DNA from: Chachezhania antarctica
GTDB lineage: Bacteria > Pseudomonadota > Alphaproteobacteria > Rhodobacterales > Rhodobacteraceae
Length of the DNA: 64,000 nt
Assembly (NCBI RefSeq): GCF_003646465.1
Contig: NZ_QZEX01000002.1
Span: 638,472 to 702,471, forward strand
Direction of reading: 5' to 3'
In this document: in pieces, positions 18,601 through 25,738 of the stretch
How positions within the stretch are numbered: the stretch's first letter is position 1
Layout of the letters: each line of letters opens with the position of its first letter
The notes under the pieces: model-generated
What the model saw: only the letters and a program-made list of their open reading frames with translations
The model's database searches: none
What the model was told of the DNA's origin: nothing
Translations under genes and position numbers: made by a program

Positions 18601-18771
18601 GACGGACGGGCCGCGGGCGGCAACGATCTTGTCATAGACCTCGCGCGCCAAAAGCCTGAGAGGAAGACCGATGATTCCGGTCCGGTGGGCCAGCATACGC
18701 TCGAGCGCGTAATGCGTCTTGCCCGTGTTGGTCGGGCCCAGAACGGCCACGACCCGCGATGACGCAGTCAT
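15622..18771 (-). CDS. SUV3-like superfamily 2 RNA helicase with long disordered RGG-rich tail
   Basis: 1049 residues. The helicase core occupies about residues 1-400: Walker A GPTNTGKT (12-19), DEAD-like box VDEIQ (93-97), a motif V-like TDAIGMGLNLD (220-230) and the motif VI sequence QIAGRAGRGQR (257-267). These closely resemble the mitochondrial SUV3 helicase, which in mitochondria works with a 3'-5' exoribonuclease. A helical middle region follows to about 790. The C-terminus has an acidic Ala/Glu/Pro-rich linker (about 800-910), then an Arg/Gly/Lys-rich RGG-type segment ending NPFAAALMGLKDNK, which probably binds RNA. The S4 gene starts three bases downstream. Bacterial members are common in alphaproteobacteria; their targets remain uncertain. 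Confidence 0.9.
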   Translation of the reverse strand: MTASSRVVAVLGPTNTGKTHYALERMLAHRTGIIGLPLRLLAREVYDKIVAARGPSVVALVTGEERIVPPRTQYWVCTVEAMPEGMGCDFLAVDEIQLCADPERGHVFTDRLLRSRGLHETLFLGSDNMRGPIVSLIPEVIIQRRERMSQLVHAGSKKISRMPARSAIVGFSVDSVYATAELIRRQKGGAAVVMGALSPRTRNAQVELYQNGDVDYLVATDAIGMGLNLDIKHVAFSSLAKFDGRRMRELMPNELAQIAGRAGRGQRNGTFGTTGEAGEISDEVALAIMEHRFAPLKRLVWRSSDLRFGSIDSLIRSLEAPPDNDVLVRAREADDLAALKGLGQIATVAARATNAGAVRMLWDVCRIPDFRGISQSEHAGMLETIFGHLHDRGTVPDDWLADQIRRIDRTDGDIDTLSKRLAFIRTWTYVAQRKGWVQDEMHWRGETRAVEDRLSDALHQRLTQRFVDRRTSVLLRRLKQKEALLAEVNDTGEVTVEGEFVGRLEGFRFSPDKGAQGPEAKTLKQAAVQALAPQFHLRADRFYNAPDTEIDFTEQGGLMWGSDAVGKLVAGSEPLRPQVEVFVDDVAGPDVAQKVQRRLQHFIDRKVATLFEPLIAMQKDETLNGLARGFAFRLVENFGILPRQSVMQEVKDLDQEARGALRKHGVRFGQFTVFVPLILKPAPTRLRLLLWSLSQGLDQFPDAPPPGLVTIPVQSGSPEGYDTMCGYRSAGERAIRIDMLERLADMLRAEDSRGGFEAKADMLSITGMTLEQFADLMQGLGYKAERGEREKVRAPAAQAPLTEAISEETPDSAIAEAPEGAVAASDDDMPVEDPADAAVEPGQEPLLAGSEEAPEEAAVRTPEDSPVGPAGIPGEDAPEAMAVSATEAAEDAPEAVATDVDADAVVPESDVVEPDAIADPAAAAADAEPEIEVFYTFTWGRNRQTNQRGRGGNRGRRDDGQQAGGEKPEGGDRRERGPRRNAGGDKGRDGGKPRRDGKPPRGKGGPDRRGKDNDRNKPKTYSAKPPKQEKKIDPDNPFAAALMGLKDNK

Positions 18772-18798
18772 CTCTCGCCCCTTGGTTACCGGGTGGCG

Positions 18799-19422
18799 TT
18801 ACAGGTCCGTGCCTTCGACGGACCGGCGCAGGCGGTCGAGCGCACTCGATACGTCCTCGTGATGGGGATGTATAGAGATGGCCTGCGAATAGGCCTCGAA
18901 CGCGAGCTGATCGAGCCCCACCGTTTCGAGGATCGCCCCAAGGCCCAGCATCGCGTGATAATGGTTGGGGTTCAGCGCCAGCGCGCGTTCCAGATCGGCC
19001 AGGGCGGGGCCGAACAGCTCTGCGCGATAATAGGCCGCAGCCCGCACCTGCCAGCCTTCGGCGAAGTCCGGGGCATGGTCGGTCAGCGCGGTCAGGTGCT
19101 CGATCGCGACGTCGTAATCGCCTTCCTCCAGTGCATCACGGCCGCGTCGCAGCAGCAGATCCATCGCCGGCGAACCGCTTTTCTCCCAAAGCGCCCGCAA
19201 CTGGCGGTCAAGATGCTCGGCCTCCGCCGGCGTGGCCTCGCGCAGGGCGTCCAGCAGGGCGGATTCCTCGGTCAGGTCAGGGCCGCGCTGGTCCAGCAGA
19301 GGCGCCGACGTCTCGGGAATCTCGTCCAGCGACTGGGCAAGTATGGTTGTCGGGACTTGCAATGGCAGGAATGCCAGACTTGCCGTCACGACAGCTTTGA
19401 GATTGTGGTTCAGGTGACGCAT
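18799..19422 (-). CDS. Exported tetratricopeptide repeat protein
   Basis: 207 residues. An N-terminal signal or anchor segment (AVVTASLAFLPLQVPTTILAQ) precedes a charged helical region. Three TPR-like helix pairs follow: AMDLLLRRGRDALEEGDYDVAIEH, AEGWQVRAAAYYRAELFGPALADLERAL in two parts, and NHYHAMLGLGAILETVGLDQ, ending with a truncated fourth. TPR arrays of this type mediate protein contacts in the periplasm. The stop is 27 bases before the SUV3-like helicase start, so the genes may share a transcript. It is divergent from the SCP2 gene, with 78 bases between starts. The binding partner is unknown. Confidence 0.8.
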   Translation of the reverse strand: MRHLNHNLKAVVTASLAFLPLQVPTTILAQSLDEIPETSAPLLDQRGPDLTEESALLDALREATPAEAEHLDRQLRALWEKSGSPAMDLLLRRGRDALEEGDYDVAIEHLTALTDHAPDFAEGWQVRAAAYYRAELFGPALADLERALALNPNHYHAMLGLGAILETVGLDQLAFEAYSQAISIHPHHEDVSSALDRLRRSVEGTDL

Positions 19423-19500
19423 AACGCAGACTAGTCTAGCGGAGCGCGCGGCAATTGCCAGTGGCGCAATGGTCGATCAACCGGATTGTGAGGGCGGAAC

Positions 19501-19791
19501 ATGAGCGAATTTATCGAAAAACTGGCAGCCGAACTGAAAGCCAAGGTCGGTGACGAAAAGATGAGCAAGTCGGTGAAGTTCAACGTCCCCGACGACGGCG
19601 CGGTGATGCTGGACGATCAGGGCGTGCGCGTGGGCGACGAAGAAGCCGACGTGACGATCACCGCCGATGCCGAAACGCTGATGGCGCTGTTCCAGGGCGA
19701 TCTGAACCCGACCGCGGCCTTCATGACCGGCAAGATCAAGATCGACGGCGACATGGGCGCCGCGATGTCGCTCTCGTCGATGCTGGGCTGA
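19501..19791 (+). CDS. SCP2 sterol-binding domain protein
   Basis: 96 residues forming a single SCP2 domain: VKFNVPDDGAVMLDDQGVRV in the N-terminal half, then ADVTITADAETLMALFQGDL and NPTAAFMTGKIKIDGDMGAAM at about 50-88. The domain binds hydrophobic ligands such as fatty acyl-CoAs or lipids in a tunnel. The AFMTGKIKIDGDM motif is the family's best-conserved part and is intact. Start ATG at 19501 follows a weak GGGCGGAAC. The hydrolase gene begins five bases after the stop, so the two are translationally close and may cooperate in lipid handling. No signal peptide, so cytoplasmic. Confidence 0.92.
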   Translation: MSEFIEKLAAELKAKVGDEKMSKSVKFNVPDDGAVMLDDQGVRVGDEEADVTITADAETLMALFQGDLNPTAAFMTGKIKIDGDMGAAMSLSSMLG

Positions 19792-19796
19792 CGCGC

Positions 19797-20738
19797 ATGC
19801 AGCCGGCCCCGTATTACGAAGACGTGGCCGGCGGGCCTCCGGGTGGTGCCGCCTACTGGCTGACCGCGTCCGATGACGTGCGGATCCGGTTCGGCGTCTG
19901 GCGTACCGAAGCGGATGCCAAGGCGACGCTGCTGATTTTTCCGGGGCGGACAGAGCACGTTGAAAAGTACGGCATCGTCGCCAAGGAATACGTCGCGCGC
20001 GGCTATGCCGTGGTCGCCGTAGACTGGCGCGGCCAGGGTCTGGCCGACCGGTTCCAGTCGAACCGCCTGATCGGCGATGTGGGCCGGTTCCCCGACTACC
20101 AGAAGGACGTGGCCGCGGTGCTGGACGCCGCCGCCGAGCTGGACCTACCGCGCCCCTGGGTGCTGCTGGGCCATTCCATGGGCGGATCGATCGGCCTGCG
20201 CGCGCTGATGGAAGGGTTCAAACCCGCCGCCGCGGTCTTCACCGGTCCGATGTGGGGCATCGCCATGCCCGGTCCGCTGCGTGCTTTGGCCAATGTGCTC
20301 ACAACGGTGCTGCCGAAAGTCGGCCTCGGCGGGATGCGCGCGCCGTCGACACCCAAGGACAACCTGGTTCTCACCGAACCTTTTGAGGGCAACACGCTGA
20401 CGAACGATCCGGCGATGTTCGCGCACATGAAGATGCAGCTCGAAGCGCATCACGACCTCTCGCTCGGCGGCCCCTCCATCAACTGGCTGGGCGAGGCGCT
20501 GGCAGAGATCGAGGCGCTCGATCCCAAACCGGCCCCCGACGTGCCGTGCCTGACCTTCGTCGGTGAAAACGAACGCATCGCCGACATCCCCCGCCAGCGC
20601 GCCCGCGCCGCGAGATGGCCCGGCGCCCGCTTCGAACTCGTCGATGGCGCCCAGCACGAGGTGCTGTTCGAGGTTCCAAAGGTCCGCGAATACCTCACGG
20701 CCCAGATCGACGCCTTCTTCACCTCCCACATTTCCTGA
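19797..20738 (+). CDS. Alpha/beta hydrolase, lysophospholipase (PldB) type
   Basis: 313 residues. The alpha/beta-hydrolase fold is shown by LLIFPGRTEHVEKYG near residues 43-57, DWRGQGLADR near 79-88, and the nucleophile elbow LGHSMGGSIG near 121-130, with Ser124 as nucleophile. The acidic residue is probably in FVGENERI (about 258-265), and the catalytic His in VDGAQHEVLFE near 278-288. These fit the monoacylglycerol lipase/lysophospholipase L2 group acting on membrane lysolipids. It follows an SCP2 lipid-binding protein by five bases, which supports a lipid substrate. No export signal is seen. Confidence 0.88.
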   Translation: MQPAPYYEDVAGGPPGGAAYWLTASDDVRIRFGVWRTEADAKATLLIFPGRTEHVEKYGIVAKEYVARGYAVVAVDWRGQGLADRFQSNRLIGDVGRFPDYQKDVAAVLDAAAELDLPRPWVLLGHSMGGSIGLRALMEGFKPAAAVFTGPMWGIAMPGPLRALANVLTTVLPKVGLGGMRAPSTPKDNLVLTEPFEGNTLTNDPAMFAHMKMQLEAHHDLSLGGPSINWLGEALAEIEALDPKPAPDVPCLTFVGENERIADIPRQRARAARWPGARFELVDGAQHEVLFEVPKVREYLTAQIDAFFTSHIS

Positions 20739-20787
20739 GAGCGGGCGCCGCCCGCGCCCTGTCCCCTCTCCACACGATCTCAAGCCA

Positions 20788-20961
20788 TCTTCGCGGAGCC
20801 GCCGTCGCGCTGCCGTCCCGGAGCCGTCGCACCTTGCCCGTCAAGGGGCCGGAGGCCCGCGCGCTCCGCGCGGCTTGCCCTTGACGGGTGGGGTGGGATG
20901 GCTCAGGCAGCACAAGCGATGTCGGTTTCGTGAAGATGGCGCAGGTCATCTTCGTGGTGAG
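20788..20961 (+). repeat. Two-copy long-hairpin repeat (long form), copy 2
   Basis: The block at 20788-20815 and the tail TCTTCGTGGTGAG (20949-20961) are identical to the copy at 11.8 kb. Between them lies an extra nested structure: CCCGTCAAGGG (20837-20847) with CCCTTGACGGG (20878-20888), enclosing CCGCGCG-CTC-CGCGCGG (20857-20873), then a G-rich GGGTGGGGTGGG. A second small stem, GAAGATG (20932-20938) with CATCTTC (20947-20953), again competes with the long hairpin. This fills most of the 301-base gap before the exonuclease gene. Confidence 0.7.
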
Positions 20962-21039
20962 ACCCGAGCCTCTTTCCCCGGCCCCCCTTTCCCCAGGCCC
21001 CCCTTTCCCCCCGCGAAACCCGCCCTATGCTCCAAAGCC

Positions 21040-22041
21040 ATGTCACCGGTTCTCATCTTCACCGAACGCGGCATCTACTGCCCGGCGGGCGATTTCTACA
21101 TCGACCCCTGGCGCCCGGTCGACCGGGCGCTGATCACACATGCGCATGCCGATCACGCCCGCCCGGGCCATAACCGCTACCTGGCGACCGACATTGCCGC
21201 GCCCGTCCTGCGCCACCGGCTGGGGGACATCACGCTTAACACCGTGCGCTATGGCGAAACCCGGACCATCGGCGACGCCACGGTCTCCTTCCACCCGGCG
21301 GGCCACGTCCCCGGCTCCGCCCAGATCCGTGTCGAAGTGGAGGGCGAGGTCTGGTGCGCCTCGGGCGACTACAAGACCGCGCCCGACGGTCTTTCGACCC
21401 CGTTCGAACCGGTTCGCTGCCACGCGTTCATTACCGAAAGCACCTTCGGCCTGCCCGTCTTCCGTTGGCGGCCCGACGCCGATCTGGCGTCCGAGATCAA
21501 CGCTTGGTGGCAGGCCGCGCAGGAGGCTGGCCAGACACCCGTCCTCGGTGCCTATTCCTTTGGCAAGGCGCAGCGCCTCCTCACTCTGCTTGACTCCAAC
21601 ATCGGCCCGATCCTCACCCACGGCGCGGTCGAGACCACCACGCAGGTCATGCGCGTTCAGGGCCTGCCCCTGCCCGCCACGACTCACGTCACGCCGGAGA
21701 TGAAGATCAAGGACCATCCCGGCGCGCTGGTTCTGGCGCCGCCCTCGGCGCTCGGCTCCACGTGGATGGGACGGTTCGGGACGACCACGACCGCCTTCGC
21801 CAGCGGCTGGATGCAGCTGCGCGGCATCCGCAGGCGAAGGGCGGCGGACAAGGGGTTCGTGATCTCGGATCATGCCGACTGGGACGGGCTGAACAGCGCC
21901 ATCCGCGATACCGGCGCGGAACGCGTGTTCGTCACCCATGGCTACACCGACAGTTTCTCCCGCTGGCTGACCGATCAAGGCTATGACGCCGCCCCCGTCC
22001 CCACCGAATTCGGCGGCGAGGAGGAGGAGGAGGACGCATGA
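21040..22041 (+). CDS. Ligase-associated DNA exonuclease (metallo-beta-lactamase/beta-CASP fold)
   Basis: 333 residues from the ATG at 21040 (MSPVLIFTERGIYCPAGDFY). The metal-binding motif THAHADH occupies residues 33-39, and later fold motifs follow: HPAGHVPGSAQI (about 87-98), CASGDYKTAPDG (about 107-118), TESTFG and the C-terminal ISDHADWDGL with HGYTDSF. It matches the bacterial ligase-associated exonuclease family (related to SNM1/CPSF nucleases). The ATP-dependent DNA ligase start overlaps its stop by four bases (ATGA), so the pair is translationally coupled. The family is thought to trim DNA ends in repair. The Lhr-type helicase and the PdeM-like phosphoesterase that usually complete this cluster are not present downstream. 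Confidence 0.93.
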   Translation: MSPVLIFTERGIYCPAGDFYIDPWRPVDRALITHAHADHARPGHNRYLATDIAAPVLRHRLGDITLNTVRYGETRTIGDATVSFHPAGHVPGSAQIRVEVEGEVWCASGDYKTAPDGLSTPFEPVRCHAFITESTFGLPVFRWRPDADLASEINAWWQAAQEAGQTPVLGAYSFGKAQRLLTLLDSNIGPILTHGAVETTTQVMRVQGLPLPATTHVTPEMKIKDHPGALVLAPPSALGSTWMGRFGTTTTAFASGWMQLRGIRRRRAADKGFVISDHADWDGLNSAIRDTGAERVFVTHGYTDSFSRWLTDQGYDAAPVPTEFGGEEEEEDA

Positions 22042-23633
22042 AATCGTTCGCCGCCCTCTTCACCGCCATCGACGGCACCACCCGCACCAACCCCAAGGTC
22101 GCGGCGCTGGCCGACTATTTCGCCACCGCGCCCGAGCCCGACCGGTTGTGGACCGTCGCGCTCTTCTCCGGCCGTCGCCCGAAGCGCGCGGCCACCACGA
22201 CGGAACTCCGCCGCTGGGCCGGAGAGATCGCGGAGCTCCCCGACTGGCTGGTCGAGGACAGCTATGCCGTGGTCGGCGACCTGGCCGAAACGCTGGCCCT
22301 GATCCTGCCCGAGGCCACGACCGAGCCCGACACCGGCACGTTGACAGATTGGCTCACCCGCCTGTCCACCCTGCCCGGCCGGCCCGAGGAGGAACGTCGC
22401 GCAGCCGTCGAAACCGCATGGTCCTCGCTGGGCAAGACCGAACGCTTCCTTTTCAACAAGCTGATCACCGGCGGCTTCCGCATCGGCATCTCGCGCAAGC
22501 TGATGACCCGCGCGCTGGCCCGCGCGACGGAACGGGACGAGGCCGACATCGCGCTGCGTCTGATGGGCGACTGGACGCCCGCCACCATGACATGGGACCG
22601 GCTGATCCACGCCAACGATCCGGAAGCGGAAGGCGCCCGCCCCTACCCGTTCTGCCTGGCCTACGGTCTCGACAGCGAACCTGAGACCCTCGGGGCCCCC
22701 GATGACTGGCACGCCGAATGGAAGTGGGACGGCATCCGTGGGCAGCTGATCATCCGCCACCGCCAGCACCACCTGTGGTCCCGCGGCGAGGAGTTGATGA
22801 CCGACCGTTTCCCCGAATTCGCCCGCGCGCCGGATTTCCTGCCCGACGGCACCGTGATCGACGGAGAAGTTCTGGCCTGGGACGTTGACGCCCCCATGCC
22901 CTTCGCCGCCCTGCAAAAGCGCATCGGCCGCAAGACCGTGCCGAAGAAGCTGCTGACCGAGGCGCCAGCGATGCTCTACGCCTACGACCTGCTGGAGGAT
23001 GGCGGAGAGGACATTCGCGCGCTCCCCTTCGCGGACCGCCGCGCGCGGCTGGAAGCGCTCATCGTCAACCTGCCCGACGACGCCCCCCTGCGCCTGTCGC
23101 CGCGGATCCCGTTCGCGGATTGGGGCACGCTCGCCCAACACCGCCTCACCGCCCGCGACAAGCGCGCTGAAGGGCTGATGCTGAAACGCATGTCCAGCCC
23201 CTACGCCACGGGGCGCAAGCGCGGCGACTGGTGGAAATGGAAGCTCGACCCGCTCTCCATCGACGCGGTGATGATCTACGCGCAGGCCGGGCACGGCCGG
23301 CGGGCGAACCTGTTCACCGATTTCACCTTCGCGGTGTGGGACGGCGAGGCGCTGGTGCCCTTCACCAAGGCCTATTCCGGCCTGACGGACGAGGAATTCG
23401 GCCAGATCACCGCCTGGGTCCGCAAAAACACGCAGCAACGTTTTGGCCCCGTGCGGCAAGTCACGCCCGTCCACGTGTTCGAAATCGCGTTCGAAGGCAT
23501 TCAGGCCAGCCCCCGCCACAAGTCAGGGATTGCGTTGCGCTTCCCCCGCATGGCGCGTTGGCGGCATGACAAGCCCCCGTCCGAAGCCGGAACGCTGGGC
23601 GAACTGCAGGCCCTTCTGGCGCAATACGGCTGA
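22038..23633 (+). CDS. ATP-dependent DNA ligase (exonuclease-associated family)
   Basis: 531 residues. The adenylation motif I is EWKWDGIRG, with Lys229 as the probable AMP-accepting lysine. The ligase N-terminal helical domain precedes it, including FNKLITGGFRIGISRKL near 140-155. Further nucleotidyl-transferase motifs are LPDGTVIDGEVLAW (motif III-IV region, near 270-285), EGLMLKR (motif IV, near 380) and DWWKWKLDP (motif V, near 400). An OB-fold domain with GRKRG and RFPRMARWRHDK ends the protein. It seals nicks, supplementing the NAD-dependent replicative ligase. It is coupled to the exonuclease by a four-base overlap, while pepF 78 bases downstream is unrelated. Confidence 0.95.
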   Translation: MKSFAALFTAIDGTTRTNPKVAALADYFATAPEPDRLWTVALFSGRRPKRAATTTELRRWAGEIAELPDWLVEDSYAVVGDLAETLALILPEATTEPDTGTLTDWLTRLSTLPGRPEEERRAAVETAWSSLGKTERFLFNKLITGGFRIGISRKLMTRALARATERDEADIALRLMGDWTPATMTWDRLIHANDPEAEGARPYPFCLAYGLDSEPETLGAPDDWHAEWKWDGIRGQLIIRHRQHHLWSRGEELMTDRFPEFARAPDFLPDGTVIDGEVLAWDVDAPMPFAALQKRIGRKTVPKKLLTEAPAMLYAYDLLEDGGEDIRALPFADRRARLEALIVNLPDDAPLRLSPRIPFADWGTLAQHRLTARDKRAEGLMLKRMSSPYATGRKRGDWWKWKLDPLSIDAVMIYAQAGHGRRANLFTDFTFAVWDGEALVPFTKAYSGLTDEEFGQITAWVRKNTQQRFGPVRQVTPVHVFEIAFEGIQASPRHKSGIALRFPRMARWRHDKPPSEAGTLGELQALLAQYG

Positions 23634-23711
23634 GGCTTTCACCCAGCCCTTCCTTGTGATCGCACGCCACGGGGCCTAGATCATGGGAAACGAACAAGCC
23701 CGAGGTTTCCC

Positions 23712-25526
23712 ATGCTCCCGACACCGCTTCACGATGCCAATGCCAGCGCCGGCGCCAAGAACCTTGGCGATCTGCCGGAATGGGATTTGACCGATCTCTA
23801 CAGCGGCGAAGACGCGCCAGAGCTGAAGCGCGATCTGGACTGGCTGGAAAAGGCCTGCGACGATTTCGCGGCCGATTACGAAGGCAAGCTGGCAGGCCTC
23901 GACGCCGACGCGCTGCTGGCCTGCATCCAGCGGCAGGAAGACATCAGCCGCATCGCCGGGCGGATCATGTCCTTTGCCGGGCTGCGCTACTACCAGCACA
24001 CCACTGACGCAGGCCGCGCCAAGTTCCTGTCGGACCTGCAGGAGAAGATCACGAACTTCACCACGCCGCTTGTCTTCTTCAACCTCGAACTGAACCGCAT
24101 CGACGAGGACAGTCTGAACGCCCTCTTGGCCGCCAATGACGACCTCGCCCGCTACCGGCCCATCTTCGACAACATCCGCGCGTTGCGCCCCTACCAGCTC
24201 TCCGACGAGATGGAGAAATTCCTCCATGATCTGGGCGTGGTGGGCGACGCGTGGGAGAAGCTGTTCGATGAAACCATCGCCGGCCTCTCCTTCGAGATCG
24301 ACGGCGAGACCTACGGCATCGAAGGGACGCTGAATTTCCTGAACGACCCGGACCGCGAAAAGCGCGAGGCGGCGGCGCATGAACTGGCGCAGGTCTTCGG
24401 TGAGAACGTCAAAACCTTCGCCCGCATCCACAACACGCAGGCCAAGGAAAAGGAAATCGTCGACCGCTGGCGCAAGATGCCCACGGCGCAAACGGGCCGT
24501 CACCTGTCGAACCAGGTCGAACCCGAGGTGGTCGAGGCGTTGCGCGAGGCGGTGGTCAAGGCCTACCCCAAGCTGTCGCACCGCTATTACGAGCTGAAGC
24601 GCGGCTGGCTGGGGCTGGACCGGATGCAGGTCTGGGACCGCAACGCGCCGCTGCCGATGGAAGATCCCCGCACGATCCGCTGGGACGAGGCCGAGAAAAC
24701 GGTGATGGAGGCCTATGGCGATTTCGACCCGAAGATGGCCGAGATCGCACAGCCGTTCTTCACCAAGGGCTGGATCGACGCCGGCGTGAAGCCCGGCAAG
24801 GCGCCCGGTGCCTTCGCCCATCCCACGGTGATGGACGTGCACCCTTACGTGCTGCTGAACTACCTGGGCAAACCGCGGGACGTGATGACGCTGGCGCATG
24901 AGCTGGGCCACGGCGTCCACCAGGTTCTGGCGGCGGAACAGGGTGAACTGCTGTCCTCCACCCCCCTGACGCTGGCCGAAACGGCCTCGGTCTTCGGCGA
25001 GATGCTGACCTTCCGCAAGCTCCTGTCCGGCGCCAAGACACCCGAACAGCGCAAGGTGATGCTGGCCGGCAAGGTCGAGGACATGATCAACACGGTCGTC
25101 CGCCAGATCGCCTTCTACGATTTCGAATGCAAACTGCACGACGCCCGCCGCGGCGGAGAGCTGACCCCCGAGGACATCAACGCGCTCTGGATGAGCGTTC
25201 AGGGCGAAAGCCTGGGCCCCGCCTTCGATTTCATGGACGGGTACGAGACCTTCTGGGCCTATATCCCCCACTTCGTGCATTCGCCCTTCTACGTCTACGC
25301 CTATGCGTTCGGCGACGGGCTCGTGAACGCGCTCTACTCGGTCTACGAGGAAGGCGATGCGGGCTTCCAGGAGAAGTACTTCGAAATGTTGAAAGCCGGC
25401 GGATCGAAGCGCCACAAGGAGTTGCTGGCCCCCTTCGGGCTCGATGCCTCGGACCCGGCGTTCTGGGACAAGGGCCTCGGCATGATCTCGGGCATGATCG
25501 ACGAGCTGGAGGCGATGGAGAAGTAA
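23712..25526 (+). CDS. pepF: Oligoendopeptidase F-type M3 metallopeptidase
   Basis: 604 residues. The zinc-binding HExxH is HELGH at residues 396-400 (LAHELGHGVHQ), with the third ligand expected in LTLAETASVFGE about 28 residues later. The family motifs NYLGKPRDVMTLAHE and FYVYAYAFGDGLVNALYSVYEE are present, and the length matches clostridial/alphaproteobacterial PepF-like M3 enzymes of about 600 residues. It degrades oligopeptides in the cytoplasm; there is no signal peptide. An earlier in-frame start is absent, and the ATG at 23712 gives MLPTPLHDANASAG. It is monocistronic, following the DNA-ligase gene and convergent with rpoH. Confidence 0.94.
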   Translation: MLPTPLHDANASAGAKNLGDLPEWDLTDLYSGEDAPELKRDLDWLEKACDDFAADYEGKLAGLDADALLACIQRQEDISRIAGRIMSFAGLRYYQHTTDAGRAKFLSDLQEKITNFTTPLVFFNLELNRIDEDSLNALLAANDDLARYRPIFDNIRALRPYQLSDEMEKFLHDLGVVGDAWEKLFDETIAGLSFEIDGETYGIEGTLNFLNDPDREKREAAAHELAQVFGENVKTFARIHNTQAKEKEIVDRWRKMPTAQTGRHLSNQVEPEVVEALREAVVKAYPKLSHRYYELKRGWLGLDRMQVWDRNAPLPMEDPRTIRWDEAEKTVMEAYGDFDPKMAEIAQPFFTKGWIDAGVKPGKAPGAFAHPTVMDVHPYVLLNYLGKPRDVMTLAHELGHGVHQVLAAEQGELLSSTPLTLAETASVFGEMLTFRKLLSGAKTPEQRKVMLAGKVEDMINTVVRQIAFYDFECKLHDARRGGELTPEDINALWMSVQGESLGPAFDFMDGYETFWAYIPHFVHSPFYVYAYAFGDGLVNALYSVYEEGDAGFQEKYFEMLKAGGSKRHKELLAPFGLDASDPAFWDKGLGMISGMIDELEAMEK

Positions 25527-25559
25527 TAGCCCACGTGGGCTGACGCTTCATCGTTGGTC

Positions 25560-25622
25560 GGGGGCTCTGCCCCCGCCGCGCCCTTGGCGCGACTCCCCCG
25601 GAGGTATTTGGAAAGAGAAGAA
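25560..25622 (+). repeat. Rhodobacterales-type 3'-end repeat with hairpins
   Basis: GGGGGC-TCT-GCCCCC (25560-25574) and GCGCC-CTT-GGCGC (25578-25590) are adjacent hairpins followed by CCCCCGGAGGTATTTGGAAA and an A-rich tail. From memory, a CCCCCGGAGTATTT-like motif recurs after genes in many Roseobacter genomes; that memory was not checked. It lies 33 bases after the pepF stop. Confidence 0.5.
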
Positions 25623-25678
25623 AAACTCAGATTCGACGCCCGATACGAAGCGGGCCGTTCCAATAGGAGCGGCCACGG

Positions 25679-25707
25679 CCCCATTGACGGCGGAGCCGTC
25701 AATGGGG
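25679..25707. repeat. Perfect 13-bp inverted repeat between convergent pepF and rpoH
   Basis: CCCCATTGACGGC (25679-25691) and GCCGTCAATGGGG (25695-25707) are perfectly complementary around GGA. It is 32 bases past the rpoH stop on the minus strand and 150 bases past pepF on the plus strand. No T-run follows on either strand, so it is more likely a transcript-end stabiliser or pause site than a classic terminator. Confidence 0.6.
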
Positions 25708-25738
25708 AGCATCGAATGCGCGCGCCGCTTGGGAACGG

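Noticed and set aside
23676-25415. A 579-codon minus-strand open frame opposite pepF
   Set aside because: pepF carries an intact HExxH site on the plus strand; the opposite frame has no recognised domain or ribosome site.
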